Shown piece after piece: positions 51,481 through 64,000 of a stretch of DNA of 64,000 nucleotides. Each line of letters begins with the position of its first letter. The stretch's first letter is position 1. This DNA is from Acanthaster planci (lineage: Eukaryota > Echinodermata > Asteroidea > Valvatida > Acanthasteridae), in NCBI RefSeq assembly GCF_001949145.1, contig NW_019091368.1:902816-966815 (forward strand), written 5' to 3'. Under the pieces are notes generated by a model. That model was not told the DNA's origin. It saw only the letters and a list, made by a program, of their open reading frames with translations, and did not search any database. Both the position numbers and the translations under genes were made by a program.

Positions 51481-54400
51481 TCACGCACTCGTTCTCGCGC
51501 TAATATCCTTCACACACATAACTGTGCCGTGACATCCTCACTTCAGGACTCCCTCAAAGTTCAAAAGAGTGCTATCTGATGGAATTTGCACTGAGACAAT
51601 CTAAAAAGAGTTCTCTACTGATGACATGTCTCTTTTTCTACTTTCCAACGGTACTCAATGGACCGTTTGCCCCCACTGGCTCCGTAGGAGAGTCCGCATG
51701 TAAACAGAAAGTGACATCATCAGCACGTAGACCCGTTTGGATAAATGTTAATCCATATACTAATTCTGCAGTTGGATCGTCTGTTACAATATTTGCTGCT
51801 ATATCATAGACAAACTGAACACCCCAGGCTACGAAGAAAGTGAGGTGCTCAGTGCTTGCCTTGATTGGACACAACTGTGATTGGTTAGAAGTACATAACT
51901 GGAAATTCACTCAGATTCCTATCCCAGAAAGCAAAGCCAAGTGGAGAGGAATATTCAATTTTTCACCGAATGAAATGACTCTTTCCACTGCATGAAATTG
52001 CAACTGTTTTATGCAATAGCTGAATAGATTGTCATTGTTTGTCACCGTTTTCCTCTCGCAGTCTGGCATAAAAGTTGTGACAAGATGTCCTTTTCCAGAT
52101 CAATAAGGCTTCAACACGTTCCTGTGAGTCTAGCAAGTTACTGTTTCTTTCTTACTAGATGTATTGGCATCATTTAAAGAGTTCATACATTTCTTTATCG
52201 GGTGAAAATGATTATGCTTCACATTTATGACGATGTTACACTGCTATTTGAAAGCATTTAGATGAATTATTCATGTTATGTGATCTATAATTCACAAATC
52301 GGGTGACAGGAATCCATCCAGATGTTTTTTTTAAATCTTTTGTCTGAATACAAGGGTCTAGATTCACAGAACTGCTGAACAGGACTTCCTGAGCAATCAC
52401 ATGTACATGAAAAGATCTCGGCTTATAACCTCTTTCTGCCATGCAGAAAGTTTTTTCTTTGCCGAGCTAATTTCTGTGCTGAGCTTATTTCTGTGCCTGG
52501 TGTTGCCGTGAAATGGCCTGCAGGTGTCTTATTTTTTAATTTTGGTGTATTTGCCATTTAAGCATGTGAGTATAGATTCTGCTGGGAATGGTTGTTCTCA
52601 TAACTTCCATACATGTATTTTCATCTTTGTAAATTCATCGAAAAAAGAGCCAAGTAAACCTCAAATCTGAAAAATTATTTAGCACTAGCATTATCCTCTC
52701 TGAAGGTGGTTGCTTCTTTTGATTGTAAAACTGTTATGCAGTAGATTGGACTGCTCAGAACAAACTGGACTTTGACCTCTGTTGCGTTTGTTGGGGGATC
52801 ACTCAGGTTTCTTCATTTGCTTATGCCAACGTTGTAAGATTGTAAAAACAGCAGTAAGTTATTCATGTTCCTGGAATGCAGGTTGCATGCTTTGCATAGT
52901 TCTATTAAAATGTGACATTGAAAGGGAATTCCTATGTGGTTTGGACAGTCTTAATGGATTAAACTGTCTGTATCTTGGTGTCAGAGCATTAACACAGCTG
53001 GCATTATCAAAATGTTAATACGTGGTCACATTGTGCATTGTTGAACAGGGTAACGGTCTGAATACTTGTAACTTAGCTCCCCATTACATCACAAGCATTA
53101 CAGATTTATTGTATTTGATTGTTTCTCATTTTTTGTTGACTTTGAGAGTAATTCGGAACAAACAGAGTCCACGATGAGAAATTGTTGAATTTACTGCCTG
53201 TTTAGAATTGGTATGAAAAATAAGGCTGCCTGAAAGCTCCACTGCATTTTACTTTCCTGGCTCCATGTCTTTCATGACAATGCAGGCTAACCTTTACTGG
53301 GAAGTCCCCCATTACACATTCTAGGTTCCCAGCCAGTTGGATGACAGTTTAATTGCAATTTATAACGGATGCTATTCTGTTCATGACAGTGAGGTTGTAG
53401 TTTATACCCTAAATAAAAATTGTTCATGCATCAGTTTGTATGTCGGAGATATTAATAATATTCAGCCCCAACTTCAATTTTTTCCCACCAATTAACAATC
53501 CTCCCCATTTACTTCATTTTGGTCCAACAGTGAAATTCATTCAATCATTTCAGTCCCTTGCCCAAACCTTTTCGTGGTAGTTTATACAAGAAAAAAAAAA
53601 GCATTGGGGCTGGTCTGTATGCAATTTTCTCTGCAAGACACCAAAAAGAAGTAGTCTAAAATGATACAACAAAAACTGATGTCAAGAACTTTTCAAATTC
53701 TATCGGCAGACCCTTCAATAAACAAAGCATACCATTACAAATATCTTGTGGGAATATGCACTTGTTTAATTTCACTCACTATCCAATAGTTTCTGTGTGT
53801 TCTTAGTTTGTTCTGACAAGGTTCATTACTGTACCATCCTAATCTGACTTAATTTAACAAAAATATGCAGTGAAAATTAATGTGTGCCAAAAACAGTCTA
53901 CCATGAAATTGTTTTAAAAACATGCTTGATTGTTTTAAAAGTCAACTTCCACCTAGTGTTATGATACACATGTTAGACAAAAGAAAGACTTTTTATCACA
54001 TTTAAAGGCATTATCAAAACTCCCACTAGTTGACCAATCCTATCATAATACTATTTTTAAACGGATCTCTGCTATTCTAGAAGTTCAATTAACGGATCCA
54101 TATGAAATAAATAAGGTTTTTTTTTTTTTTAAAAAGGCTGTCAAAATACATGCAATCTTCAGATAGAAAACAGAATACGGTGCTCTCGGCCATAAAATTC
54201 ATTGGACAAACCAGCACTGGACTTGTCATGCAGGTGTCGTGAATGCTAAAATAAAAATCAAAGTGCTAGCAAGAAGACTAATAACACAAGACAATGGGTT
54301 GATGAAGTCTTTTCACCTGAAAGTCCATTCACAGAAAAAGTAAAATTCATTTGAAATTTTAGGGTATAATGTCATCACCTTCAAAACCCATGCTGACAAC

Positions 54401-56444
54401 ATTGGCAAACACTTTCCAAATTTCGGTGGCATTATTATCAGGGTTTAAGTTTTGGCATAGCTTTTCAAAACTTGATTTTTACATCACTTATTTTCATTTC
54501 TGGTGAGGTAATTTTTTTGGGGTTTGGCCTTTGCGGCATGAAGTTACCTTAGGTCAACCTAATAAAAGGCTCAAACTTCCAGTTTTTATGCAATGCAATT
54601 ACACATTCTTAAAACTTTCATTTTAAATTTTCCCTTCACTATGATTAGCAACACTGTGAAAAGCACATGAAAAATATCTTACAGTTTCTTTCTGAAAGCT
54701 TAATTAATGAACAGGAATAATAACAGCAATTTATTTTCATATTTCTGCACAATACACCTGATGTTTTAAAAAAAGTAAGATGATTATTATTCAAAAGAAT
54801 ACAGGGTAGATCAAGGATTCCATACATCAGCAGTAGAGGGCGCTATGCAACTACTTAGAAAGCTTCAGTGTGTGACACACCTTACGCCAAGTTACATTTT
54901 TTTAATGCACACCCTAAGCTGCTGTTACAACGGCCTTATCATGAAGTCTTGGGTAGAGCCAGCAAATAACACCACAAGCCCCAACAGAAGCCAGCGGCTA
55001 ATTAGCCAAACCCTCTGCTCACTGAAATCTGTATTAAAGTTTGAAACCAAGACCTTCAGGTGAACACTAACGTGCCACACAAAAATTGTTCACAAAAGTT
55101 GTAACTGCACTTTATGGCCATCACATACACTAGCCAACAGTAAATGGTATTCCTATTTACATGCTGTGCTGTGACACTTCAAATCTTTACCCCAATTTCC
55201 ACAACTGCTTTTTAATTCTTGCCAAAATGCCCACCCGCGCATGCTTTTAACTGGGCTCCCGAAAAACGTAGCTTCATTTGAGATCACTAGCAGTTTGTAG
55301 CACCAGTCAATCAAAGTTAACTTGTACAGACTTGAGTCTTATTACAAAAGAGCACCTTTGTGATAAAGAAGTAATACGTATTCGGAAAGCACAGAAATCG
55401 GTTACACTGAAAGTTACTGGCAGACTAAAATGGAAGGTTATAATCTATTATAAAGATAAATTAACAAAGAGCTAGAAGATACATCTGGCTTGTACAAACC
55501 TACACTGGTTACACATACACAGAAAGACGTCACTCCGATAAACAATGTGAATATTTCACGGTAAATTGTCCCAAAAAATATTCTACAACTAAAAACTTTT
55601 AGTGGTGCAGCATCGTGCCATGTGCTTTTTAAAACGTCAACATTTTCTCCTGACTGTTTCAATACAGGTTTCCTAGTTATCAACACGGTTGCTGATGGTC
55701 AACATTTAAACTATTGACTGTCCAATGACATCGAGTATTGCTTGCAAGTGCATAGGCTGATCACAAATAAAAAGCGGTTGTCTGTTACCAAGTCATCTTT
55801 TTTCTCCAATCAAAAAGACTGTATCATAGTAGTGTCAAGCAATGAGAAGCCTTGTACTGTTGAGTAGAGATTCTCTGTGACCACGAGTCATTGGCAGTGA
55901 GCACCATGGGTTGTTCACACAGGTAGCAGGATGGGTTCTATTCTGCCAAAGGAACAAAGGCAAAATTCACTACATAAGGTAACAAATTTATCAAATCTTC
56001 AAGGGATTGATTAACCAATTTTACCCCCCAAAAATCACAAACTTTTATGATGAAATTTCCCTCAACAAGTGTGACTGATACCAAGTTTTCATGGCTAGTG
56101 TTTCTATCTTACACTTATCCTTGGGCACAGCTCTTATTACCCATAATTCCCCTCGTCATCATCTAGTGGCTTTAAGACAGAAACCAACAAGATCTAAACT
56201 GCCTGATATTCTAAACACAGCAGATTGTGGCTTATTACTGGGAGGCCCCAGCAAGTTGGGTGTCTAGTTTGACAAAGTTACCTCCAAATAAACACAATGA
56301 GCCATCAGTAGTCGGTGCCCGCAATAGTACATGCACAAAATGGCACCTAGCCCTCAAGGTTGTTAGGGTAAGCACACTCCCCCTTACCCCCCAGTAGGGG
56401 TAGAAACATCCCAAATCTCTCTCTCCCCTAGCCCTCTCCTCACC
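51481..56444. other. Region between convergent RTRAF and nidogen ends
   Basis: No gene is recognised on either strand. The part near 56444 is nidogen 3' UTR on the minus strand. A minus-strand AATAAA is seen as TTTATT at 54730-54735, one candidate for its end, which would imply a 3' UTR of about 1.7 kb; others exist. A repeat copy lies at 52955-53050. Confidence 0.4.
52955..53050. repeat. Dispersed repeat family C, copy 1
   Basis: Shares TGGA(T)TAAACTGTC, AGAGCATT, ACACAGC, GGCAT, AATGTTAATAC, TGGTCAC and GCATTGTTGAA with 59297-59383, same orientation. Confidence 0.7.
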
Positions 56445-56682
56445 TTACACACATGGCACCTCGTTGCCCTCCAGGTTGGTGGGGCAAGCACACTTCCTCA
56501 GGCCCCCCGGCAGGGGTAAACACAGGCTGCTGCAGCCGCCGTTGTTGGTGGTGCACGCGTTGGAGGCGCTCGGGCAGGAGGTGACTGCAACAACGCTGTA
56601 GATGCGACCGTTGCCTCCCCGCGGCAGCTTGAGCTGCGTGCTCTCCGCGCCGCCAGTCTTGCTGATGCTCTGAATGCTCTTG
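56445..56682 (-). CDS. NID: Nidogen last exon: propeller end, C-terminal EGF, stop
   Basis: Minus-strand acceptor TTCACAG|CA at 56683; TAA at 56447-56445. Encodes [12 protein letters not shown] and then [18 protein letters not shown], ending NEVPCV. Confidence 0.93.
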
Positions 56683-59600
56683 CTGTGAAGCAAGAAGGAA
56701 AGTGTTGTAGTAGACGTACTTAACAAGTACTGCATACAATCACAGGTACTTTGCACAGCAAGTACAATTGGTCAACTAATAATTTCAAGTCTTCCTCGGT
56801 AATTTCAAGTCTCTCTAAGTACAAAGTTTAGCGTGTAGGGTGACCTCCCCGTATGGATCTCTTTCTCTTTTTCTTGCTTATACATTCTTATTTTTATATC
56901 TGGATTTTTTTTTCTGTTTTTGTTTGTTTGGTTTTTTTTTGTAAGTAATGTTGTAACGTAAAGTTTAATTGATGTAATTGTTAATCGTAATGTAAATTTG
57001 AATTGTTTTTGGCCTTTGGCCACTGTGATTTAAATTTAATAAACCATAAGAAATAAATAAATAAATAAATAAAAAAAGTACATGCACCCCAGTCTCAATG
57101 CAAGCCTCAAGTTATTCATATATGAACTTAAACAAAGACATCCCTCTGTAGTTCTTTTTCCACTCTCAGTAGTGCAAGTACTTGCGATAACTATTAACAA
57201 ATACTTCCTGAAGTTGACTTTAGGAGGAATCGCCTGATTAACACGCATCCTTAATGCCGATGGCCTGGAAGCATTCATTGATGACTTGTTCTGCACTTTT
57301 ACAGGAAAAGGGCTGATTCTTTGTGAGGTCCCCGACTATCTCTGGTCATTTGTTAGTTTGGTACTCACGTTTCCCAGTCTGACCAGTAGAGTTTGAAGCC
57401 GTAGGATGCGATGCTGAAGGGATAATTGGAGTTGGGAAATACCGTGAAGCGGGTCAAGGGATCCCCGTTCATGTTCATACACTCGATCCTCTTGGTGCCT
57501 GGAACAACAACATGATTTTGAGGGAACGAGTCACTAGACGGCAACAACTTCAACTTTCACCAGGTCTACCGTAGTCCTCAGCCAGGTTTTCTAACACATT
57601 GTTTGAAGTGGGCCTTAATGTCTCAATTTTATGAGGCGCAAAGTATGTGACACCTGTTCATTGCACAGAGTTTAAGTTTTGACAGGACAAAGGATGTTTT
57701 ACTCAACTAACTCAACAGAGCTGGATGCAGAACTAACTAGAAAGTAAAGCTCCTATTTTACTTCAATTAGGAAAGGGAACAAAGATATCCCCAAAGTTTA
57801 CAATTCAGGTCAGTTTTTCAGAATAAGTGCATTACGCATTGTCTTTGATGTTGAATTTTTGTCATACTTAATTCCATGGAATATGGCACTTGTCTATTCA
57901 CTTTGTCGTATATTTGAATGAAACCTGGTCAAACTTTCTTTACAAATTTCTGTCCAAATATCTTTTCTTGTCAAAGCTGATAAAGGACTTGTTGGTGAGT
58001 TTCAGATGAACTATCTTGAAAACCAGAACGTTGTGCAATCAGATTGACAGTTTGCAATATTTCTGTGTTTAATGAATGGTACAAATCTGATGCAAAGTTT
58101 ATCCCATGGGGAACAGCATATCGGAATATTGCGGCAATATCTAAGATAGCCACTGTCTAACTAGCAACTGCAGTCATTCCAATAAATGCTTGTGTAATAC
58201 TCCTGACCTTAGCCAGTTGATTCGGACACTCAACTGCCAACAACTTGTGAGCTGCTATGTAGAAAATTGTGCTTAGCAACTTCATGAACTGCGCAAAAAA
58301 TCTGCTGGGAACCAGTCAAAAGAAACATGCAAGGCATGGGCGTCTGGCTGGTACCCTGCTTTCTTGCTCGGAGGATATTATCTGTGCTTAGCAGATGTCC
58401 TGGGACTGACCTGCATCAACCCAGCAGATCTGGCTGGTGGTGTAATCCAAGCTGAGGCCATTAGGCAGTCCCAGGTTGGTGTCCACCAGCACCGTGCGCT
58501 CGCTGCCATCCATGTTGGAACGCTCAATCTTAGGACCATCTCTGTTCCAGTCGGTCCAGTACAGAAACCTGGCAACAATAGAAACAAAAAAAAGAAAACA
58601 AAGAAATGCATGCCGTGAAGCTCTCCGCTGATCTCTTTTTGCTAGATGTACCTAGGAAACCGACAGTGATACATCACTTCTCCAATAATACACCCAGCTT
58701 AGACAAATCCAGTAATGTTTCCCTGGGCATTCCCGAATGGCCCCCAGTAATGGTGGGAATCACTGTGTTGGGTTTTGTATGGAGTGACTGTCACAGAACA
58801 GTGGCTCTGTACAATAGTTATGGCAAGGCTAACTGCCATTGGTAGGGGCTACCACTACTGACCAATGATGGCATTACGATGGTCACCACATTTGTTAATA
58901 TATCCTAGGCTGTGAAAGTGTAAAATATGCAGGACTCGTGCTCCGAATATGTTCAACTGGAAGGGCTCAAAAACTGATCACACATAAGATGACAGAATCT
59001 TATACAGCTCTCGACTCTGCCACCAAATTCAGTTGAAGAGTCTTCAATCTGTTATGCCAGACTCAGTGTCCAGTTACTTTAGTAAACAGTCCAAGCAGTT
59101 TTCACAATTCTGCCATCAAGCAGACAGCATGGTCACCTTCCAATGTTTAAATGTCTTTGAATAAGGGCATAAATATGTGTGGCAAGGACATCATCAGTGT
59201 TCATTCCCTGAGCCGATTTTAAATGTCAGCTGTCCAGAAGCATATGGCGTGCGTGTGGAGCATTCTGCATGCCACGTTGACTCTTGACCAATGGGATGGA
59301 CTAAACTGTCCAGAGCATTTTTTTTACACAGCGGGCATAATCAAATGTTAATACATGGTCACGTTCCGCATTGTTGAATAGGGAAACTGTCCTAGGAGGT
59401 ATTTATTTAATGAAACATAAAAGTTGATAAGTCAGTCAAGACTAATATGGCCCCCTTTTTTGTCCTTTTGATGTTTTAATGCATGGGAATGCTATCTTAA
59501 ATCTTGATTGAATACTGGAATTGCCAATGATGGGAGGTTCAGAAATGCGAAGTTATGTCATAAAGTCTGAGCTGCGGCTGTTGGTATCACACACATCTAT

Positions 59601-62130
59601 AGGAAGTTGATGTAGCTACTGTCTAGCCACTTCTACACCAGCTTCCATAGGCACCAGTGTTTATAACAGCCGTGGCCATCACTTTTGTTTCGGTGGAAAT
59701 ATTGTCTGAACACCTAGGTACTTTTCCACCTACCCGCCGATGGGGTCAGCGGCTATGGCTCTTGGGTTGACCATGTTGGTGTTGAGGAGGACACGTCGGT
59801 TACTGCCATCCAGGTTAGCCACTTCGATGCGGTCATAGCCTGAGTCAGTCCAGTACATGTTACGACTAAGCCAGTCAACAGCCAAACCTTCTGGACTGCT
59901 TAGACCTGTGCAGGGGACAGACCAAAGGTCACTTTGTACTCTTTGTAATTCAAGATGTCAGTTGGAGTGAATCCAAGTTAAGAGACTTTGTGGAGCAGGA
60001 AGTACGAATGATTAGAAGTATGAGTGCTTGTAAGTTCAGCTCACCATAGGTACAGAAGACATGTACAACTTGCAACGAGGACTTGTGCTTTGGTTCAATT
60101 CAAATTTTTGGATAACATAAGTCATTTCTTAGCTTAAAATCTAAGACCTACCAGTTTCACTTTTTACAGACTTTTCTTTTCAGTACACTCGGTGTAAAAT
60201 GGATGTCATGTTTTGTTTGCACAGCAAGCAATACACTGTACAATAAACCAACTTCTTTATAAATACAATTTACGAATTTGATTTTGTATGATTCAATTAC
60301 TCATTCCCAGAATTTGCACAATTTAGTAAGATGGCATAATTCATTTAACCACTGTCCACTCTCAAGATTTGCAGGAAAGGGCCCGACTTTTTACACTGAA
60401 CTTAGAATCTGCTGGCCATTTGGAGCCTCAAACCACCTTCAATTTTCAACACCAAAGCTCCATACCTCGGTTGATTAGCACCTGAATGCTGGACCCATCA
60501 GCCTTCGCACGACTGATGGTGCGACCGGATACATCCGTCCAGTAGATGTACTCCTCCGAACAGTCATAGCCCAAGCCCACAATGGTCTGTCCTGAGCGGA
60601 AGATGACCTTGCTGCCGGGCTGGTTGGGGTTGAGAGGCACACGCATGACAGCCATGCCCCGGGCATACATGAGGGCACCTTCGTCCAGGGGTGGTTGGAC
60701 GATCTCTGGGGAAGGAAAAACCAAACAAGACAACAATAAATGCCAGAGAATGGAATTGAACTGAACAAAATGCCACCAACAAAGAAATAAGAGTATACTT
60801 TGCAACTTTTGCTGTTTGGAATAAGGTTTGTTCACAGCAAACATGCCACAAGAGTAGTTTTCCCAAATTCTACATAGAAATCTGACAAATGGAATCCTAC
60901 TTTAGCCTCCAAACTTTTATGAGTAAGAGAGTAGGAAGTTTTGAACTCTCTTGTTGTGGAGACAATTAGTGTCCACATATTTTTCTTTCCTTGGCGGGTC
61001 AAAGGGCCCCTAAATATGGACAATGTTCATCCCGTGGAACAAGGTCTTACCTTGGCAGGAGAACCCGTCCCCTTCATAGCCCGGCTGACAGTAGCAGGAG
61101 AAGCTGCCACGTACATTGTAGCAAGTCGCGAAACGATGACACGGGGTACCAGACTGGGAACACTCATCAACATCTGAAAAGCAGCGAAAGAGAGCAGTGA
61201 ACTAACACTCACAAACTGTAACATCATACTATTTCCTGAACTTTCAGTGTGAATCAGGGTAGACACTCTGCATGTGCTGAAATATAGGACCTGAGTAGCT
61301 TTGGTCAATTCAACAGCTCCGTCAGCTGGAACCAGCTACAAGAAATACATAATGCATGACACCTGTAACCCGCTTTTAGTAAGCGAATGTTTTGTATGCT
61401 TAGAAATACTCTGGGCTTAGCAACTCCATAAAATCGGTCCTGACACTTCTCACTCACAAGCAAGCAACAAGCATCACACTCTTCCATGCAGCAAGAAACA
61501 TAACTTGTTTCCTTTGAGGTGCCAGATTCTCAGCATTCAAACAATTATTTGATGACTGTCCCTTACCTTCACAGGTGAGCCCATTCCCTTCAAAGCCCGA
61601 GTTGCAGACACACCTGAAGCCACGCCCCTCAGGGATGCACTGGGCACTGACATCACAGGCCGAACACAGGTTGACTAGTATATCTGAGGGGAGGGGGACA
61701 AGTGCCCAGGGTCGGGAGTGAAAGCTGGCAAGCGTCAGTTGGACATTTACCTCTTGCAACATAATAACCTCGAGGAATGTAATGGACTTTTAACTTAGTT
61801 ACGACTGATGCGCAAAAGGTTTACTTGAGCCTATCCCAGTGATACAAAACTCTTGCCCTCTGAGGACACGTTAAGGCGTGACCTCTATCCACTGGTGATA
61901 GCAACCTTCAACTCCGCATCACGGGCTATCACACGTTCTCATAATTGACAGAATGACTTCTTCAGAGCCAAGACACTTCCCACGGCAACCTCCCTAGTAC
62001 TCACTTCGGCAGGTGAATCCGTCTCCTTCCCAGCCCTGGTTACATTCACAGGTGTAGCCGCCGCCCGGAGCCGGGGAGCACTCGGCGTTGAAGTCACAGC
62101 GGTTGTTGCTGCAGGGATCAACAGCCACAG
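56445..62130 (-). CDS. NID: Nidogen (entactin), last eight exons; 5' part outside window
   Basis: Secreted basement-membrane glycoprotein that links laminin and collagen IV networks. The eight exons join to 1,304 nt (433 whole codons to the stop). From the N-terminal side: three EGF domains (the third begins DVDECS, calcium-binding type), then a six-bladed LDL-receptor-type propeller marked by [42 protein letters not shown] and YWSDWET, then the closing EGF with [12 protein letters not shown]. The propeller order and the [20 protein letters not shown] block match nidogens far better than LRP receptors, and no transmembrane segment follows. In vertebrate nidogens thyroglobulin type-1 repeats separate the EGFs from the propeller; here the EGF exon joins the propeller exon directly. 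The G1/G2 domains must lie beyond 64000. Confidence 0.93.
56820..57077 (-). repeat. LINE-like 3' tail with (AAAT)n
   Basis: Ends in TTGGCCTTTGGCCACTGTG, TTTAATAAACC and an AAAT microsatellite (57051-57077), a layout common at the 3' ends of CR1/L2/RTE-type retrotransposons; the insertion reads 5' to 3' on the plus strand. The strand given is that of the host gene. Family not identified. Confidence 0.4.
57369..57498 (-). CDS. NID: Nidogen exon: propeller blade with YWSDWE
   Basis: Acceptor GTTCCAG|GC, donor GAAAC|GTGAGT, phase 1 to 2. Encodes [13 protein letters not shown] and FKLYWSDWE. Confidence 0.94.
58411..58568 (-). CDS. NID: Nidogen exon: propeller blade with [13 protein letters not shown]
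   Basis: Acceptor TTGCCAG|GT, donor GCAG|GTCAGT, phase 2 to 1. Encodes [14 protein letters not shown] and [19 protein letters not shown]. Confidence 0.96.
59297..59383. repeat. Dispersed repeat family C, copy 2
   Basis: Second copy of 52955-53050, in the nidogen intron 58569-59733. Confidence 0.7.
59734..59905 (-). CDS. NID: Nidogen exon: propeller blade with [13 protein letters not shown]
   Basis: Acceptor GCACAG|GT, donor GGCGG|GTAGGT, phase 1 to 2. Encodes [20 protein letters not shown] and [12 protein letters not shown]. Confidence 0.96.
60466..60705 (-). CDS. NID: Nidogen exon: propeller start with [13 protein letters not shown]
   Basis: Acceptor TCCCCAG|AG, donor CGAG|GTATGG, phase 1 to 1. 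Starts [17 protein letters not shown], the entry into the first blade. Confidence 0.94.
61051..61173 (-). CDS. NID: Nidogen exon: calcium-binding EGF (DVDEC)
   Basis: Acceptor TTTTCAG|AT, donor CAAG|GTAAGA, phase 1 to 1. [18 protein letters not shown] with YNVRGSFSC fits the Asn-hydroxylation/calcium-binding EGF consensus. Confidence 0.94.
61567..61683 (-). CDS. NID: Nidogen exon: EGF domain
   Basis: Acceptor CCCTCAG|AT, donor GAAG|GTAAGG, phase 1 to 1. Encodes [19 protein letters not shown]. Confidence 0.92.
62005..62130 (-). CDS. NID: Nidogen exon: EGF domain, first exon in window
   Basis: Acceptor TTTCAG|CT, donor CGAA|GTGAGT, phase 1 to 1. Encodes [29 protein letters not shown] is typical of nidogen EGFs. 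Confidence 0.94.
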
Positions 62131-64000
62131 CTGAAACATAATAGCACATGTACGACTGCATTATCTTGCAGTAAAGCCACAACCTAAGCCACTCAAGAGA
62201 TGCACTGACGATTCTAAAAGCAAACTCCGATGGATGCATCAAATGCTAGCAAACTTCACAGGGCGAATGGCAAGTTTCCCCTAAGCAGGCTCTAACAAGT
62301 GTGCATGAAATTCACTGACATTTAAGCAGATTTGCACAAAGCCTGAAAGCCAGCAACTGCAACAGGGCTCACATCCCAGTTCATAAACTTTTCCCAGACT
62401 GGATTATTCCTAACTGCGCATGAAAGAATGGAAGCAAATCTTTTGATCAAACACTCGCGTGACAGTGAAACTAAGTGAATATTTGAACTCCCCCCAAAAG
62501 AAAACCCCAAAGTAACAAGCAAATTTAGAGGAAGAGATTGCATAGAAACTATCTCTAGTCTAGGCACAAGCTTTGTAATGCTTCAATAAAGTCTCCATCT
62601 TAAGAAATTGCAGAGTCTTCACGAGCTATTTTTCGCAATCCTAGCAACCCTTTCAACAATGTCCACAATGTGTGATCCTTAAGGACATATATTTCAGGTG
62701 TCGGTTTTTATGTCAGAGTTCAGAATGCCAGTGCTGCTCCACTGTACACACTCACCACATAGAGATTTGTGCCCATTAGAGAGAAAAACCGGTCATGCCC
62801 ATGAGCCACAGGCAAGCCGGCCAATGTGTGCATGTACTGCTTTTTGCACAAACGGCTCATACCATACCAGTATAAGCCATACAGTACCATTAACTTATCC
62901 AAGTCTTGAGGCAGGAACATGAAATAAGAACATGGACACACAAGAGGACTGCTCTCAAAAGAACATTCTACTTGTTTTAGTTGATTAGCCAGGACACTAC
63001 AAAGCAATGGAGCAAGTGGTCTGTATAGTTTCCTTGAAAATGAATCACACTGCAGGCAGAGGAATGCAGCAGAGAAGTTTTTACTCATGGAGTTTCAAAA
63101 TGACAAATAAAAATTACAGAATCATGTTAAAGGATCACATTGCACGTAGGGAAATGGACACAGAAGGTTTGCACATGAAGTTTAAAATGATAAAAAGTCT
63201 GCAAAATCGGGAAAGAAAAAACAAAGTCTTATGATGAGAAGCTGTTGTCTTTAATTCCATGTTGTCCGAATGCTCAGGAGTGACCTGTCACTCATTAGGT
63301 AACTCCCATGTCAAATACAGAATGCCCACATCTTTACAACTTTTGTAACCGGACCCCTAAAAAGCAATGCCTGGAAAGCAATGGAAGTTCTTTGATACAA
63401 TGTAAGCACAACGTGATTTGGACAGCACAGTATATGTAAATACAAGGAGAACAGAAAAGTTGAAAAATGAGAGAAAACCTGAATGAAATGCATCGCGGCT
63501 ACGTAGAGATTAAAGCTAATGGGAAAGGAAAATAATGACGAAGAGAAAAGGAAAACGTAGAGACAGTAGAAATGTATGCTATATCACATGCGTGTACATA
63601 GGAGTGCTGAGAAAACAAGCATCTTATGACCCTAACATCCACACCCAGACCGCAACATCATCTTTTCTCCGCACAATTTTTGTTGATGCAAAATAACGTG
63701 ATCTAACTCAAGCTACTGGTGTAGATCCAATGGGATAACTGTATAAATTATTATCTACAGATGCAAACATGGCAACACACGTCTGTAGCCCCAGCTCGTC
63801 TGTTGTTGAATAGGGCTTTATGGTGAGTTACGCTACTTCCAAATCCAACCATGTTCTGCAACTGAGAATTCAGTCAGCATGTACATGTAGCATGCAAAAT
63901 GTGCCTGGCTACTCGCGTTTGCAATTGGTAAAATAAGGGGGGAAATGCATTTGCTCAAGTTGAGGACTTGTGAACGCATGAAAGATGACATGACTGGCGA
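62131..64000. other. Nidogen upstream intron to the window edge
   Basis: No further EGF, G2 or other nidogen exon is recognised on the minus strand. Either this is one long intron or the next exon lies beyond the edge. Confidence 0.5.

Noticed and set aside
62720-63088. 122-codon minus-strand ORF as an extra nidogen exon
   Set aside because: It shows no EGF, G2 or other nidogen motif and no suitable splice sites in phase.

Overview
This is animal nuclear DNA from a draft assembly: many small exons with GT-AG introns, no operons, many miniature transposons and one run of N. The gene content (a delta14-sterol reductase, a large EGF receptor, a homeobox gene, RTRAF, nidogen) and the frequent palindrome TAGGCCTA suggest an invertebrate deuterostome (echinoderm, hemichordate or lancelet). 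I cannot decide between these from sequence alone; there is a weak lean to echinoderm. Layout: (1) 1243-6145, plus strand, a complete 10-exon TM7SF2-type delta14-sterol reductase of 423 codons. (2) About 10882-36166, plus strand, a complete 35-exon single-pass membrane protein of 1,238 residues: signal peptide, 21 EGF domains (one exon each, all phase 1-1), three short VWC-like cysteine modules each split over two exons, a 7-nt microexon, a SEA-like juxtamembrane domain, a transmembrane helix and a 44-residue tail. I do not recognise this protein by name. (3) 39520-41116, plus strand, a two-exon divergent homeobox gene. (4) 42364-50895, plus strand, a complete 7-exon RTRAF (hCLE/CGI-99/C14orf166) of 239 residues, with an assembly gap (49112-49838) in an intron. 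(5) 56445-62130, minus strand, the last eight exons of a nidogen; its 5' part lies beyond the right edge. Exon joins were worked out by reading splice sites and phase. In all four complete genes the joined exons close in frame at a stop codon, which independently supports the models. The genes are unrelated in function (sterol synthesis, cell surface, transcription, tRNA ligase/RNA transport, basement membrane), as is normal for an animal chromosome. The most notable order is RTRAF and nidogen lying tail to tail, as recalled for human RTRAF and NID2 on chromosome 14. Intergenic and intronic DNA carries nonautonomous DNA transposons: a roughly 2.06-kb element with long inverted arms, a hAT-type MITE with a perfect 8-bp target duplication, several other MITEs, a tRNA-derived SINE, a LINE-like tail, and repeat families seen two or three times within the window.
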